The position numbers and the translations under genes are program-made. Source: an uncultured Spartobacteria bacterium (GTDB lineage: Bacteria; Verrucomicrobiota; Verrucomicrobiia; Chthoniobacterales; Chthoniobacteraceae). From it: a stretch of 45,106 nucleotides of DNA. Of this stretch, positions 1-8,799 are shown one piece after another. Location: positions 1 through 45,106 of the forward strand of contig CAIWVL010000328.1 in the NCBI GenBank assembly GCA_903916085.1, given 5' to 3'. Within the stretch, counting starts at the first letter, position 1. The number at the start of each line of letters is the position of its first letter. The notes under the pieces are model-generated. The model was not told the DNA's origin and ran no database searches. It saw nothing but the letters and a program-made list of their open reading frames with translations.

Positions 1-745
<745 letters not shown>

Positions 746-1639
746 TTAAGACAGGACCATCTGTGCGGTGGCGATTTCTAAAATCTCCGTCGTGATGCTT
801 GCCTGGCGAACCTTGTTATACTCAAGAGTAAGGTCCTTGATAATCTGCTTGGCGTTGTCGCTTGCGCTCTTCATCGCCACCATTCGTGCAGAGTGCTCGG
901 AAGCCCGGCTCTCGAGAACAATGTGGAAGATCTGGTAAAATACGAAGTGCGGGAGCAGCGAGTTCAGGAAATCGCTTTGGTTAGGCTCTAGGATGTACTC
1001 AGGTAAATCTACGATCACCTTGGTGTCCGGTTCATCCCCTCCTCCGATGGCAACATGGCCAAGCTCAAAGGACTGCACCGGCACCACCACACGCATCGCA
1101 GGATTCTGCGTCAACGTATTCACGTAGTGCGAATAAAGCACAGTGACGCGGCTCGCATCTCCGCTTAAAAAGCGATCGAGACAAAACTTCGCGACAGCCT
1201 GAGCGTCAAAGAAGGAGAAATTATCCTTCAAATTGAACTCTGCCAGCACGGGACGCTTGGCACGCGCTAAGAACTGCAATCCCTTACGGCCGATACAGAC
1301 AAAGTCTGTCGTTTCAGGGGCAAAGTTCGAAACCTCGCGGAGTAGATTCGTGTTGAGCGCACCGCAAAGACCTTTGTCGGTGGAAATGAGCAACACGAGA
1401 TCCCGTCCCCCAGTTCTCTTTTGCAAGAGGGGATGGCCGGAGTTCTCCTCGTCCACTTCGAGGTGCGTAAAGGGGAATAATAGACGCGAAAGCTCCTCGG
1501 CGTAAGGCCGACTCGCCAGGGCAGCAAGCTGAGCCTTTCGCATTTTGGACGCAGCGACCATCTGCATGGCCTTGGTGATCTGCGCCGTATTCTTCACCGA
1601 CTTAATACGTCGGCGGATGTCGCGAGTGTTGGCAGCCAT
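746..1639 (-). CDS. atpG: F1Fo ATP synthase subunit gamma
   Basis: Central rotor shaft of F1, coupling c-ring rotation to the catalytic sites. The 297-residue product is of normal length. It starts MAANTRDIRRRIKSVKNTAQ, the conserved N-terminal helix of the coiled coil, and ends with the matching C-terminal helix (EYNKVRQASITTEILEIATA), both hallmarks of gamma. It lies between atpA (5 bases upstream) and atpD in the standard operon order and is surely co-transcribed. An AAAGG sequence a few bases before the ATG is one of the few possible ribosome-binding sites in this window. Confidence 0.97.
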   Translation of the reverse strand: MAANTRDIRRRIKSVKNTAQITKAMQMVAASKMRKAQLAALASRPYAEELSRLLFPFTHLEVDEENSGHPLLQKRTGGRDLVLLISTDKGLCGALNTNLLREVSNFAPETTDFVCIGRKGLQFLARAKRPVLAEFNLKDNFSFFDAQAVAKFCLDRFLSGDASRVTVLYSHYVNTLTQNPAMRVVVPVQSFELGHVAIGGGDEPDTKVIVDLPEYILEPNQSDFLNSLLPHFVFYQIFHIVLESRASEHSARMVAMKSASDNAKQIIKDLTLEYNKVRQASITTEILEIATAQMVLS

Positions 1640-1644
1640 CGCCT

Positions 1645-3174
1645 TTAGGCTTTGTAGACTAGCTTGAAGTCGGCAAGCGATGCTTTGAGCTCAGAAGTGA
1701 TCTCATCGTCAATAGCTCCCTTGGTCCGGATCTTGGTCAGCAAAGCGTCCCTGCGCGTGAGGAAATAATCCTGCAACTGCGCCTGGAAGCTCTTGACGGA
1801 AGCCACAGGAACCTCGTCGAAGTACCCGTTCTGCATCGACCAAAGAACCGCAGCCTGTAGCTCTACCGTGACCGGCTTATACTGGGTCTGCTTGAAGAGC
1901 TCAACAATGCGTTGACCACGATCCAACTGCGCCTTGGTCTTCGCATCCAAATCGGAGCCGAACTGAGCGAAAGCCGCGAGTTCGCGGAACTGAGCAAGGT
2001 CACCCTTGATCTTGCCGGCCACCTGTTTCATCGCCTTGATCTGCGCGGCTGAGCCCACTCGGCTCACGGAGAGACCCACGGAAACGGCGGGGCGCACGCC
2101 CTGATAGAACAAGTCAGTCTCGAGGTAAATCTGCCCGTCCGTGATGGAAATCACGTTCGTCGGAATGTAGGCCGAAACGTCGCCGGCCTGGGTTTCGATG
2201 ATCGGCAGCGCCGTGAGCGAGCCGTTGCCAGCGTTTTCGCTCAAACGTGCGCTGCGCTCAAGAAGACGGGAATGGAGATAGAAAACGTCGCCGGGATACG
2301 CCTCACGACCGGAAGGACGCTTGAGGAGCAGAGACACCTGACGGTAGGCCACGGCGTGCTTGGAAAGGTCATCAAACACGATGAGCGCGTCCATGCCGTT
2401 GTCCATGAACCACTCACCCATGGCGCAACCTACGAAGGGAGCCAGGTACTGGTTGGTTGCGGTATCGGAGGCAGGAGCCGATACGACGATCGTGTAAGCA
2501 AGTGCACCGGCCTCCTCAAGAACAGCGACGGTACGAGCGATGTTCGCGTTCTTCTGTCCAATGCCGACGTAGATCGAGTAGATGGGACGGAACCCCTCAC
2601 GACCTTCGTTCTGCTTGTTGATGCGAGCATTGTTAATAATGGTGTCCACCGCGATGGTGGTCTTGCCTGTAGCGCGGTCGCCAATGATGAGTTCGCGCTG
2701 GCCACGGCCAATCGGAATCATGGCGTCAATGGCCATAATGCCGGTGTTCATTGGCTGCGAAACGGACTGACGCTTGATGATCCCGGGAGCGATCTTCTCT
2801 ACGGGATACTCCAACTTGGCACCGACTGGCCCCTTGCCATCAATGGGTTCGCCCAATGTGTTTAACACACGTCCGAGCAGCTCCCGGCCCACAGGAACCG
2901 AGAGCAGCTTGCCGGTGGTTTCCACCTCCATGCCTTCAGTCACGCCCTTGTCGTCGCCCAGCAAGATAGCGCCAACTTCGGTTTCTTCCAAGTTCAAGGC
3001 GATGCCGTAGAGGCCACCCGGAAACTTGATCATTTCGTTGAGCATGACATTGCTCAGACCCTCGATGCGCGCGACGCCGTCGCCGACCTGGCGGACCACG
3101 CCCACGTTAGAACGGACGGCGCCCGTCTTCAGGCCTGAAATCGACGTGGCAATTTCTTGAAGGATGTTGCTCAT
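1645..3174 (-). CDS. atpA: F1Fo ATP synthase subunit alpha
   Basis: Non-catalytic nucleotide-binding alpha subunit of the F1 hexamer. The product is 509 residues, the normal length. The P-loop GDRATGKT is at residues 165-172 (many bacteria have GDRQTGKT). The conserved segment with [14 protein letters not shown], containing the arginine finger region, is present in the C-terminal third. It follows atpH with a 71-base gap, the widest inside the F1 genes, and precedes atpG by 5 bases. No Shine-Dalgarno sequence is visible upstream of the ATG. Confidence 0.97.
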   Translation of the reverse strand: MSNILQEIATSISGLKTGAVRSNVGVVRQVGDGVARIEGLSNVMLNEMIKFPGGLYGIALNLEETEVGAILLGDDKGVTEGMEVETTGKLLSVPVGRELLGRVLNTLGEPIDGKGPVGAKLEYPVEKIAPGIIKRQSVSQPMNTGIMAIDAMIPIGRGQRELIIGDRATGKTTIAVDTIINNARINKQNEGREGFRPIYSIYVGIGQKNANIARTVAVLEEAGALAYTIVVSAPASDTATNQYLAPFVGCAMGEWFMDNGMDALIVFDDLSKHAVAYRQVSLLLKRPSGREAYPGDVFYLHSRLLERSARLSENAGNGSLTALPIIETQAGDVSAYIPTNVISITDGQIYLETDLFYQGVRPAVSVGLSVSRVGSAAQIKAMKQVAGKIKGDLAQFRELAAFAQFGSDLDAKTKAQLDRGQRIVELFKQTQYKPVTVELQAAVLWSMQNGYFDEVPVASVKSFQAQLQDYFLTRRDALLTKIRTKGAIDDEITSELKASLADFKLVYKA

Positions 3175-3245
3175 TGGGATGCGGATTAGAAAAGGTTGTG
3201 CACTGGGCCCGTTCAGGCGCGCAGGCGGGTGAAAACTTTAGGAAA

Positions 3246-3644
3246 TTAGTGATTCAGTTCAGAGCGCAGACGAGCCAGCCGCTCGCGCACATTGGAGTCG
3301 TAAACATCGCTCCCGATTCGGACGCGGATGCCTGCGATGAGCTCCGGATTGACGACGAAGGTCGCGTAGATGTCACTGCCAAAACGTTGCCTCAAAGACG
3401 CATCGACGGACGCCTGCTCTGCGGGTTCGAGAGCCGCGGCGGTTTCCACGAGAGCCGTGCGACGCTCGACATCGAGGCGGACTAGACGATGGAACTCGTG
3501 CAAAATCTGCCCCTGATAAGGTGGCGTGCGCTCCAGTACCGCTGCGAGGGCAAGGCGGACCTTAGATTCATCAAGACGTCCGCCCGTGCGAACCGCCTCA
3601 AACAGGGATTTTGCACCTTTGCGAGCTTCTTTACAGACCTTCAT
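3246..3644 (-). CDS. atpH: F1Fo ATP synthase subunit delta, short form
   Basis: Delta (OSCP-like) subunit of the peripheral stalk, tying the top of F1 to the b subunits. Position between atpF and atpA and the C-terminal signature (PELIAGIRVRIGSDVYDSNV, then RERLARL) identify it. It is only 132 residues against about 175-185 in most bacteria. Compared by eye with E. coli delta, the start (EARKGAKSLFEA) and the C-terminal domain align, and about 45 residues of the N-terminal helical bundle are absent. No longer start is available because the reading runs into atpF within about a dozen codons without another start. The reading frame looks intact, so this is a natural short form rather than a frameshift. 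Confidence 0.88.
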   Translation of the reverse strand: MKVCKEARKGAKSLFEAVRTGGRLDESKVRLALAAVLERTPPYQGQILHEFHRLVRLDVERRTALVETAAALEPAEQASVDASLRQRFGSDIYATFVVNPELIAGIRVRIGSDVYDSNVRERLARLRSELNH

Positions 3645-3680
3645 AGTAGGGGCGGTGGGCTGAGCGAGTGCAGACTGAGA

Positions 3681-4232
3681 CTAGGCGGCGATCTCGCGAT
3701 TCGCCTCTTCCATCAGACGACGCTGGTCCTCAGCTGTAAGAATTTTGCCACTGACCTTAGCGGTGGTATCCACCACGAGGCGGGCAACTTCGCCCTTGAG
3801 CTCGGCAAGCATCCGCTCGTAGTCGCGCTTGGTGGCCTCGCGCGCCTTCTCGATCAGCGCTTCGGCGTCTTGCTTAGCTTGGGTGATCTGCTTTTCTTGA
3901 AATTCTTGAGCAGCAGCCTTGGCCTCTTCCACGAGCTTGTGCGCTCCGGAGGATGCCTGCACCACAATCTCATTAGCGCGGCGCTCTGCGTCTGCCACTT
4001 GCACCTTAATGGCTGCGGCTTCGCGGTAGCTCAACTCAATCTTCTGACGCCGATCTTCGAGCAGCTTTAAGATAGGGTGGTACGCGAACTTGTAGAGCGC
4101 GGCGCACACGATCGAAAACGAGAGCACCTGCGCCACAAAAGCCCAGAGGCTGAACCCGAAAGTCTTCCCCACGGAAGAAGCGGTCTCCATAAGGTCCCCA
4201 GGAATCGAAGCAAGGATGGCGTTAGCAAACAT
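3681..4232 (-). CDS. atpF: F1Fo ATP synthase subunit b
   Basis: Peripheral-stalk subunit b: one N-terminal membrane helix followed by a long coiled coil that holds F1 against rotation. From the ATG at 4232 the product has 183 residues. A hydrophobic helix (FSLWAFVAQVLSFSIVCAAL) is followed by continuous charged heptads rich in Ala, Glu and Lys. The frame is open to an upstream ATG at 4286, which would add 18 residues. I prefer 4232 because the added residues (proline-rich) do not look like the family and would sit in the atpE-atpF spacer. Neighbours are atpE upstream and atpH downstream (36 bases). Confidence 0.93.
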   Translation of the reverse strand: MFANAILASIPGDLMETASSVGKTFGFSLWAFVAQVLSFSIVCAALYKFAYHPILKLLEDRRQKIELSYREAAAIKVQVADAERRANEIVVQASSGAHKLVEEAKAAAQEFQEKQITQAKQDAEALIEKAREATKRDYERMLAELKGEVARLVVDTTAKVSGKILTAEDQRRLMEEANREIAA

Positions 4233-4301
4233 AGTCTTAAGGCTGCAGAAGAGAGGTGAGCGCGGGACTGGAATTGCCAGTCCCACGCAGGGGAAACAGA
4301 A

Positions 4302-4517
4302 CTACTTCGCGAGGAAGATCGCGAAGAACACGATCCCTTCAGCGAGAGCAGAGCTCAAAATAGCCTGAATCAAGATGGGCGTAGCGGCACCAGGATTGCG
4401 ACCGACTGCCTCGGAAGCCTTATACCCAATGATGCCTACTGCAAGAGCAGAGGCGAGGGCTGCGAGCCCGATGTGAAAGCTGCCCGTGATTTCAGCGAGG
4501 TTGGCTGCAATGTTCAT
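4302..4517 (-). CDS. atpE: F1Fo ATP synthase subunit c
   Basis: Proteolipid of the rotor ring, carrying ions across the membrane. The 71-residue product is a hairpin of two hydrophobic helices joined by the conserved polar loop (GRNPGA, residues 39-44). The ion-binding carboxylate is Glu60 in ALAEGIVFF. The residue after Glu is Gly, and there is no Gln in the first helix at the sodium-ligand position, so the ring looks proton-coupled rather than sodium-coupled (inference from known ligand patterns). It lies between atpB and atpF. Confidence 0.96.
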   Translation of the reverse strand: MNIAANLAEITGSFHIGLAALASALAVGIIGYKASEAVGRNPGAATPILIQAILSSALAEGIVFFAIFLAK

Positions 4518-4601
4518 ACTACTTTGTGTTGTTTGGTTTGGTTGCCGAACGCCCCCGCAGTCTTTGCCACGGTCCGGCGTCCGAAAGTTTACAAAATGAG
4601 A

Positions 4602-5558
4602 CTAGTGAGCGTCGCCCTCGTGGGCTGCATGCGCATCGTCGTGCCCGTCGCCGTGATCGCAGATCAGAAGAGTGAAGACAGCCGTCAAAAGCATGAAAAC
4701 AAGCGACTGCACGAAGCCCACCAGAAGCTCCAAGAAATAGAAAGGGATCGGGATGATGGGAGCCAGCGGCTTCACCAAGCCCGCCATCGCTTCAAGCATT
4801 GTCTCACCCGCAAACACATTCCCGTACAGACGGAACGAGAGCGACACCGGCCGGAACATGATCGAAACAACTTCCAAAACGCCCACGCTCAGGAACACGA
4901 CAATCATGAGCAGCTTCAAGACACCCTTAGACTCCCCACGGGGCCCAAAGATGTGCATCAAGAAACCACCCAAACCATTGGCTTTCAGTGCCCAGAAAAT
5001 CCAGGAAGCAAAGAACACAATGGACATCGCGAGCGTCATGTTCAAATCGGCGTTGGCCCCACGAAACAGAGGTTCGCTAATGTGATTCAAGTTCCCCTCA
5101 GCGTCAGGGATGCCCCAACCAATCGTGCCCACGCCGGGCAGAAGGCCGAACCAGTTGGCCGTCAAAATGAAGATGAAAGCTGATGCAAAGAACCAGAACG
5201 TTTGTGCAGTCAAGTCACGCCCGATCACGCTCTCCAAAAAGTTACGGAGGCTTTCAACAATCCACTCCACAAAGTTTTGCAACCCTTCAGGCGTGTCCTT
5301 GATGTTACGAGTCGCCAGGTGCGCCACCAAAATGATTACAGCGGACACCACCCACATCAATACCATCGAGTTCGTCACCGGCAGCGGTCCAACGTGAAAT
5401 AGGACGGGGGCGTTAGGCGTTAGCGCCTCGTGGGCACCCGCTGCATGCTCCCCTCCTGAGGCCAGAGCTGCGCCGCCCAAGAGCAGACTCGCGAGAGACA
5501 CCACCGGGAGAATTCCGTTGGTGAGACGAGACAAAAAGCCTTGATGAGGGTGAAGCAT
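4602..5558 (-). CDS. atpB: F1Fo ATP synthase subunit a, with His/Asp-rich C-terminus
   Basis: Membrane stator subunit forming the two proton half-channels. From the ATG at 5558 the product has 318 residues. The essential arginine lies in LSFRLYGNVFAGE, and the helix QSLVFMLLTAVFTLL follows. The N-terminus looks like a cleavable signal (hydrophobic run ending ALASGG) followed by a His-rich periplasmic stretch, as in some Bacteroidota and related AtpB. The last residues (DHGDGHDDAHAAHEGDAH) are very rich in His and Asp. The frame is open upstream to an ATG at 5729, but that extension would cover an apparent regulatory palindrome and resembles no known part of the family, so I start at 5558. It opens the ATP synthase operon; no atpI is seen. 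Confidence 0.94.
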   Translation of the reverse strand: MLHPHQGFLSRLTNGILPVVSLASLLLGGAALASGGEHAAGAHEALTPNAPVLFHVGPLPVTNSMVLMWVVSAVIILVAHLATRNIKDTPEGLQNFVEWIVESLRNFLESVIGRDLTAQTFWFFASAFIFILTANWFGLLPGVGTIGWGIPDAEGNLNHISEPLFRGANADLNMTLAMSIVFFASWIFWALKANGLGGFLMHIFGPRGESKGVLKLLMIVVFLSVGVLEVVSIMFRPVSLSFRLYGNVFAGETMLEAMAGLVKPLAPIIPIPFYFLELLVGFVQSLVFMLLTAVFTLLICDHGDGHDDAHAAHEGDAH

Positions 5559-5696
5559 AGAGACGGTGGTAATGTTGGTGCCCCTCTTCGAACGACCTTT
5601 GTCGCGAGCGCACTCAGAAGGCGCTCGGAAAGCATAGGTGGAGAAAACGGGGCGGCGTGGTAGGGAAAACGAAGTGAAGCTGGGCGGCAAGTTCTT

Positions 5697-5712
5697 TGTG
5701 AAACTTTTCACA
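5697..5712. promoter_or_regulatory. CRP/FNR-type palindrome upstream of atpB
   Basis: The sequence TGTGA-N6-TCACA (N6 = AACTTT) lies in the obgE-atpB spacer, centred about 146 bases before the atpB ATG. It is an exact match to the core half-sites of the E. coli CRP consensus, and the inverted repeat extends to 7 bases per arm. Whether this organism has a regulator that binds it is not known from the window. A weak TATGCT -10-like hexamer sits about 70 bases closer to atpB (complement 5631-5636), which would put the site near -80. Confidence 0.45.
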
Positions 5713-5738
5713 ATCTCGCCACCCCTCAAGCCACAGAT

Positions 5739-6866
5739 TTATGCTTGAGCCTCCGAATGAAGCTTGATCAGCGCTCCCAACCGTTCTTTGAGGAACTCTA
5801 CCCCCTCGCCCACCGCAGCGGTCACCGGAAGAATCTCTACCCGACCAAAGCGGTACTTCAGCGTTTGGAGCATTTCTTCTGCACCGGGGAGATCCATCTT
5901 GTTGGCGATGATGACCCAAGGCCGCTCAGCGAGCGCGGCGTCGTACAGACTAATTTCACGACGCAGACTTTGCAGATCAGAAACGGGATCGCGCCCTTCG
6001 CTTCCTGCAGCATCTACGACAAACGCAAGAAGCTTACACCGAAGGATGTGCCGAAGAAACTCGTGTCCTAGACCGACATCTTGGTGCGCGCCTTCGATGA
6101 GACCTGGAATGTCGGCCATTGTATAACGCTGAAACCCTTCCAGCTCAACGACACCAATGTGAGGAGTGAGCGTAGTAAACGGATAAGCCGCCACCTTGGG
6201 ATGCGCCGCCGAAACGGCCCCGAGTAACGTCGACTTGCCTGCGTTCGGATAACCGACGAGGCCCACGTCGGCGATTTTCCTTAGTTCGAAATAGAAGACA
6301 CCCTGCTCCCCTTCCTCACCGTAGGTAAACTGAGTGGGCACTTGATTCTTTGAGCTCTTGAAGTGGACATTGCCGATGCCTCCCTTGCCTCCCTTACACA
6401 AGACAAACTCTTGACCGATCTCGCTTAAGTCGACCACAAGCTCAAGTTCATCGGGATCAGCGACCACTGCTTCGACATCCTCGTCTTCCGGGGATTTCTC
6501 CAAGTCCACAAACGTTGAATCCGTTCCATAGCGAACGGAGGCTTCGAGTTGAGTGGTATCGGGTGCCGGAGGCATGCGGTAAACGAGAGTCCCAACGGGG
6601 ACACGGTACACTTTGTCCTCCGACGACTTACCAAAACACTGCTTCCCCAAGCCCTGTTGGCCATGCGCAGCCTTCAGAATCGGCTCATAGAAAAAGGCGG
6701 TAAGATTGTCCGTGTGAACGTCGGCGCGTAAGATGATGGAACCGCCGCGACCGCCGTCGCCACCGTCTGGTCCGCCCTTGGGAACGAATGCTTCGCGGCG
6801 AAAAGATACGCAACCATTGCCACCGCGACCGGCAAACGCTTGAACCCGAATGTGATCTACAAACAT
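5739..6866 (-). CDS. obgE: GTPase Obg/CgtA, ribosome assembly
   Basis: Ribosome-associated GTPase acting in 50S maturation. The 375-residue product has the glycine-rich Obg fold (residues 1 to about 200, e.g. GGPDGGDGGRGG at 31-42) and a G domain with P-loop GYPNAGKS (205-212), switch-II DIPGLIEGAH and NKMD. It lacks a C-terminal OCT domain. Unusually, the Obg fold contains an acidic insertion of roughly 45 residues (about 98-145, including EKSPEDEDVEA) between the PVGT strand and LSEIGQEFVLCKGGKGG. It is downstream of the glycogen synthase on the same strand, not next to rplU-rpmA as in many bacteria. It may share transcription with the atp operon, but a 180-base spacer separates them. Confidence 0.95.
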   Translation of the reverse strand: MFVDHIRVQAFAGRGGNGCVSFRREAFVPKGGPDGGDGGRGGSIILRADVHTDNLTAFFYEPILKAAHGQQGLGKQCFGKSSEDKVYRVPVGTLVYRMPPAPDTTQLEASVRYGTDSTFVDLEKSPEDEDVEAVVADPDELELVVDLSEIGQEFVLCKGGKGGIGNVHFKSSKNQVPTQFTYGEEGEQGVFYFELRKIADVGLVGYPNAGKSTLLGAVSAAHPKVAAYPFTTLTPHIGVVELEGFQRYTMADIPGLIEGAHQDVGLGHEFLRHILRCKLLAFVVDAAGSEGRDPVSDLQSLRREISLYDAALAERPWVIIANKMDLPGAEEMLQTLKYRFGRVEILPVTAAVGEGVEFLKERLGALIKLHSEAQA

Positions 6867-6878
6867 GAAAGTAATGTG

Positions 6879-8108
6879 CTAAACTGTGGTCCGGTGCTTT
6901 TCCAGCAGGTCTTGGTATAGCCGATGCGTCTTAGCCGCAATAGCTTCCCATGAAAAAAAGTCTTCCGCCCGCTTTCTGCCAGCGCGCCCCATGCGCTCAC
7001 GCAGTGCAGGATCCGCCATAACGGTATTAACCGCTGTGGCAAACGCGCGCTCAAAGGCCTCAGGATCCGTGGGCTCAAAAGTTCCAGGGCGCAACTCGAG
7101 AGGCACAAGGAAACCGGTCTCAGCGTGGACCACGACCTCCTTGATCCCACCCACAGCACTTGCGACGACGGGTGTCTCACACGCCATTGCTTCGAGGTTA
7201 ATGATACCAAAAGGCTCGTAAACCGATGGGCAACAGAAGACTGAGGCATGTGAGTAGAGCTCGATCAGATCGGGCTTGGCGACCATTTCTCGCACCCAAA
7301 TCACTGAGCCATGGGCGGCCTGTGCTTCTGCCACGACACGTTGCATTTCCGCAGCGATTTCTGGAGTATCAGGAGCGCCCGCACACAAAACCACCTGGAA
7401 GTCCTTGTGCATGTGGCGGATCGCTTCAGCTAAGTGGATGATCCCCTTCTGGCGTGTAATACGCCCGACGAAAAGTGCGAACGGCCTGTCCGGATCAACC
7501 CCAAAACGGTCCAGGGCGCCGCGCGAATTCGTAACACGGAACTCACTGAGCTCAATGCCGTTGTGAATCACGTGCAGCTTCTGCTCCGGCACATGGAACA
7601 AACGCTGAATGTCGGACTTGGTGTCCTCAGAAACTGCGATAACGGCATCTGCCATCTCAATGGCAGTCTTTTCCACCCAACAAGTGAAGTCATAGCCATG
7701 CCCGATTTGTTCGCGTTTCCACGGACGCAGAGGCTCGAGGGAGTGAACGGTGAGAACGAGCGGCGTCCCGTAGTTAAGCTTGGCTAAAATTCCACCAAGA
7801 TGGGTGTACCAGGTATGAAGATGGACGATGTCTGCGTCGATGCCCGCAGAGTTCCAGTCCAAGCAGCGCTGTAGCGCGCTAAAGATCGAGTGCAACTGTT
7901 TTGGCGCACCAAAATTATCCGTGCTAGCCCCGTACGCAGTCGCAGTGAGCCCGCCCTCGGTCGGAAGCGAGCTGCGTCCCTGTGCGCCAAAGCAGCGCAC
8001 CTCGACATCCATGAGCCGAGAGAGCTCCCGAGTGAGGTAATCGACGTGGACACCCGCGCCACCGTAAATGTTTGGTGGAAACTCGTTGGTAAGAATCAGA
8101 CTCTTCAT
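6879..8108 (-). CDS. glgA: Glycogen synthase, GT4 (Corynebacterium/GlgM type)
   Basis: Glycosyltransferase of family GT4 predicted to extend alpha-1,4-glucan, or to make maltose-1-phosphate, from ADP-glucose. The N-terminus MKSLILTNEFPPNIYGGAGV with HVDYLTREL is typical of the actinobacterial-type glycogen synthase rather than the GT5 E. coli enzyme. The C-terminal domain holds the retaining-GT motif E-x7-E (YEPFGIINLEAMA) and the preceding sugar-nucleotide region (LFVGRITRQKG). Length is 409 residues, normal. It is 12 bases from obgE. Which glucan substrate is used cannot be read from sequence. No other glycogen gene is in the window. Confidence 0.88.
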   Translation of the reverse strand: MKSLILTNEFPPNIYGGAGVHVDYLTRELSRLMDVEVRCFGAQGRSSLPTEGGLTATAYGASTDNFGAPKQLHSIFSALQRCLDWNSAGIDADIVHLHTWYTHLGGILAKLNYGTPLVLTVHSLEPLRPWKREQIGHGYDFTCWVEKTAIEMADAVIAVSEDTKSDIQRLFHVPEQKLHVIHNGIELSEFRVTNSRGALDRFGVDPDRPFALFVGRITRQKGIIHLAEAIRHMHKDFQVVLCAGAPDTPEIAAEMQRVVAEAQAAHGSVIWVREMVAKPDLIELYSHASVFCCPSVYEPFGIINLEAMACETPVVASAVGGIKEVVVHAETGFLVPLELRPGTFEPTDPEAFERAFATAVNTVMADPALRERMGRAGRKRAEDFFSWEAIAAKTHRLYQDLLEKHRTTV

Positions 8109-8202
8109 TTCTGAGATGCGTAAAAAGATTCACTAGAGAGCACCACGCTCTTGAGACGACGCTTGGCCGAGGGGCGGGCAGCCAAATTTGAAGCCTCATT
8201 GA

Positions 8203-8291
8203 TCTAGCAATCTTGGGAGCCACTAGAAACACCAACGGCGCGACCCGTGCAAGCACAGGAAGCGCCGTTGAAAGAGAGATCGCTTGCTAGA
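8203..8291 (-). other. Nested inverted-repeat element after rplK
   Basis: Three nested inverted repeats share one centre. The outer arms are TCTAGCAA (8203-8210) and TTGCTAGA (8284-8291). The middle arms are CAACGGCGC (8233-8241) and GCGCCGTTG (8262-8270). The inner arms are GTGC (8247-8250) and GCAC (8253-8256), extended by two more pairs across one mismatch. All arms are perfect, and the internal loop is asymmetric (22 and 13 bases). It begins 17 bases after the rplK stop codon, so it would lie in the 3' untranslated region of the secE-nusG-rplK message. There is no strong U-run, so it is not a classic terminator; it may be one of another type or a structured RNA. Confidence 0.5.
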
Positions 8292-8307
8292 GGAGGGGCA
8301 AAGAGGC

Positions 8308-8733
8308 TTACGCCTCGACTTCAACACCCATCTGACGAGCGGTACCAGCGATGATGCGCACAGCGGCGTCTTCATTGCGGGCGTTGAGATCCTTCATTTT
8401 ACGCTGAGCAATTTCAGAGATCTGCTTCTTCGAGAGCTTGCCGACCTTGGTCTTGTTGGGTTCCTTGGAACCAGAGGCGATGCCGAGAGCTTTCTTGATC
8501 AAGATCGCAGATGGGGGCTGCTTGGTGATGAAGGTGAAACTCTTGTCCTTATAGACCGTGATGACCACGGGAAGGATGTCTCCAGCCTGCTTTTGTGTGG
8601 TGGCGTTGAACTCCTTACAGAACGCCATGATGTTCACACCGTTCTGACCTAGTGCAGGGCCGACGGGCGGTGCGGGGTTCGCAGCTCCCGCAGGAATTTG
8701 GAGCTTAATAGTTGCGACGATTTCTTTGGCCAT
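8308..8733 (-). CDS. rplK: 50S ribosomal protein L11
   Basis: L11 of the GTPase-associated centre of the large subunit. The 141-residue product has the N-terminal domain ([20 protein letters not shown]) and C-terminal rRNA-binding domain ([10 protein letters not shown]) at normal length. It follows nusG by 66 bases on the same strand, the usual order. Oddly, rplA, rplJ, rplL and rpoB do not follow: the next gene downstream is a glycogen synthase, after a structured spacer. Confidence 0.98.
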   Translation of the reverse strand: MAKEIVATIKLQIPAGAANPAPPVGPALGQNGVNIMAFCKEFNATTQKQAGDILPVVITVYKDKSFTFITKQPPSAILIKKALGIASGSKEPNKTKVGKLSKKQISEIAQRKMKDLNARNEDAAVRIIAGTARQMGVEVEA

Positions 8734-8799
8734 GGTTCGATTAGATTAAATTGTTGAATTCGGGGGTACGTAAGATGTCGAAAAGCATCAGGCGCTGCG

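Noticed and set aside
4473-5183. Plus-strand open frame of about 236 codons opposite atpB and atpE
   Set aside because: Low-complexity His/Gln/Arg-rich translation with no motif; it is a shadow of the ATP synthase genes.
5559-5729. N-terminal extension of atpB to the ATG at 5729
   Set aside because: The extra residues do not resemble AtpB, would delay the signal-like helix, and cover the TGTGA-N6-TCACA palindrome.
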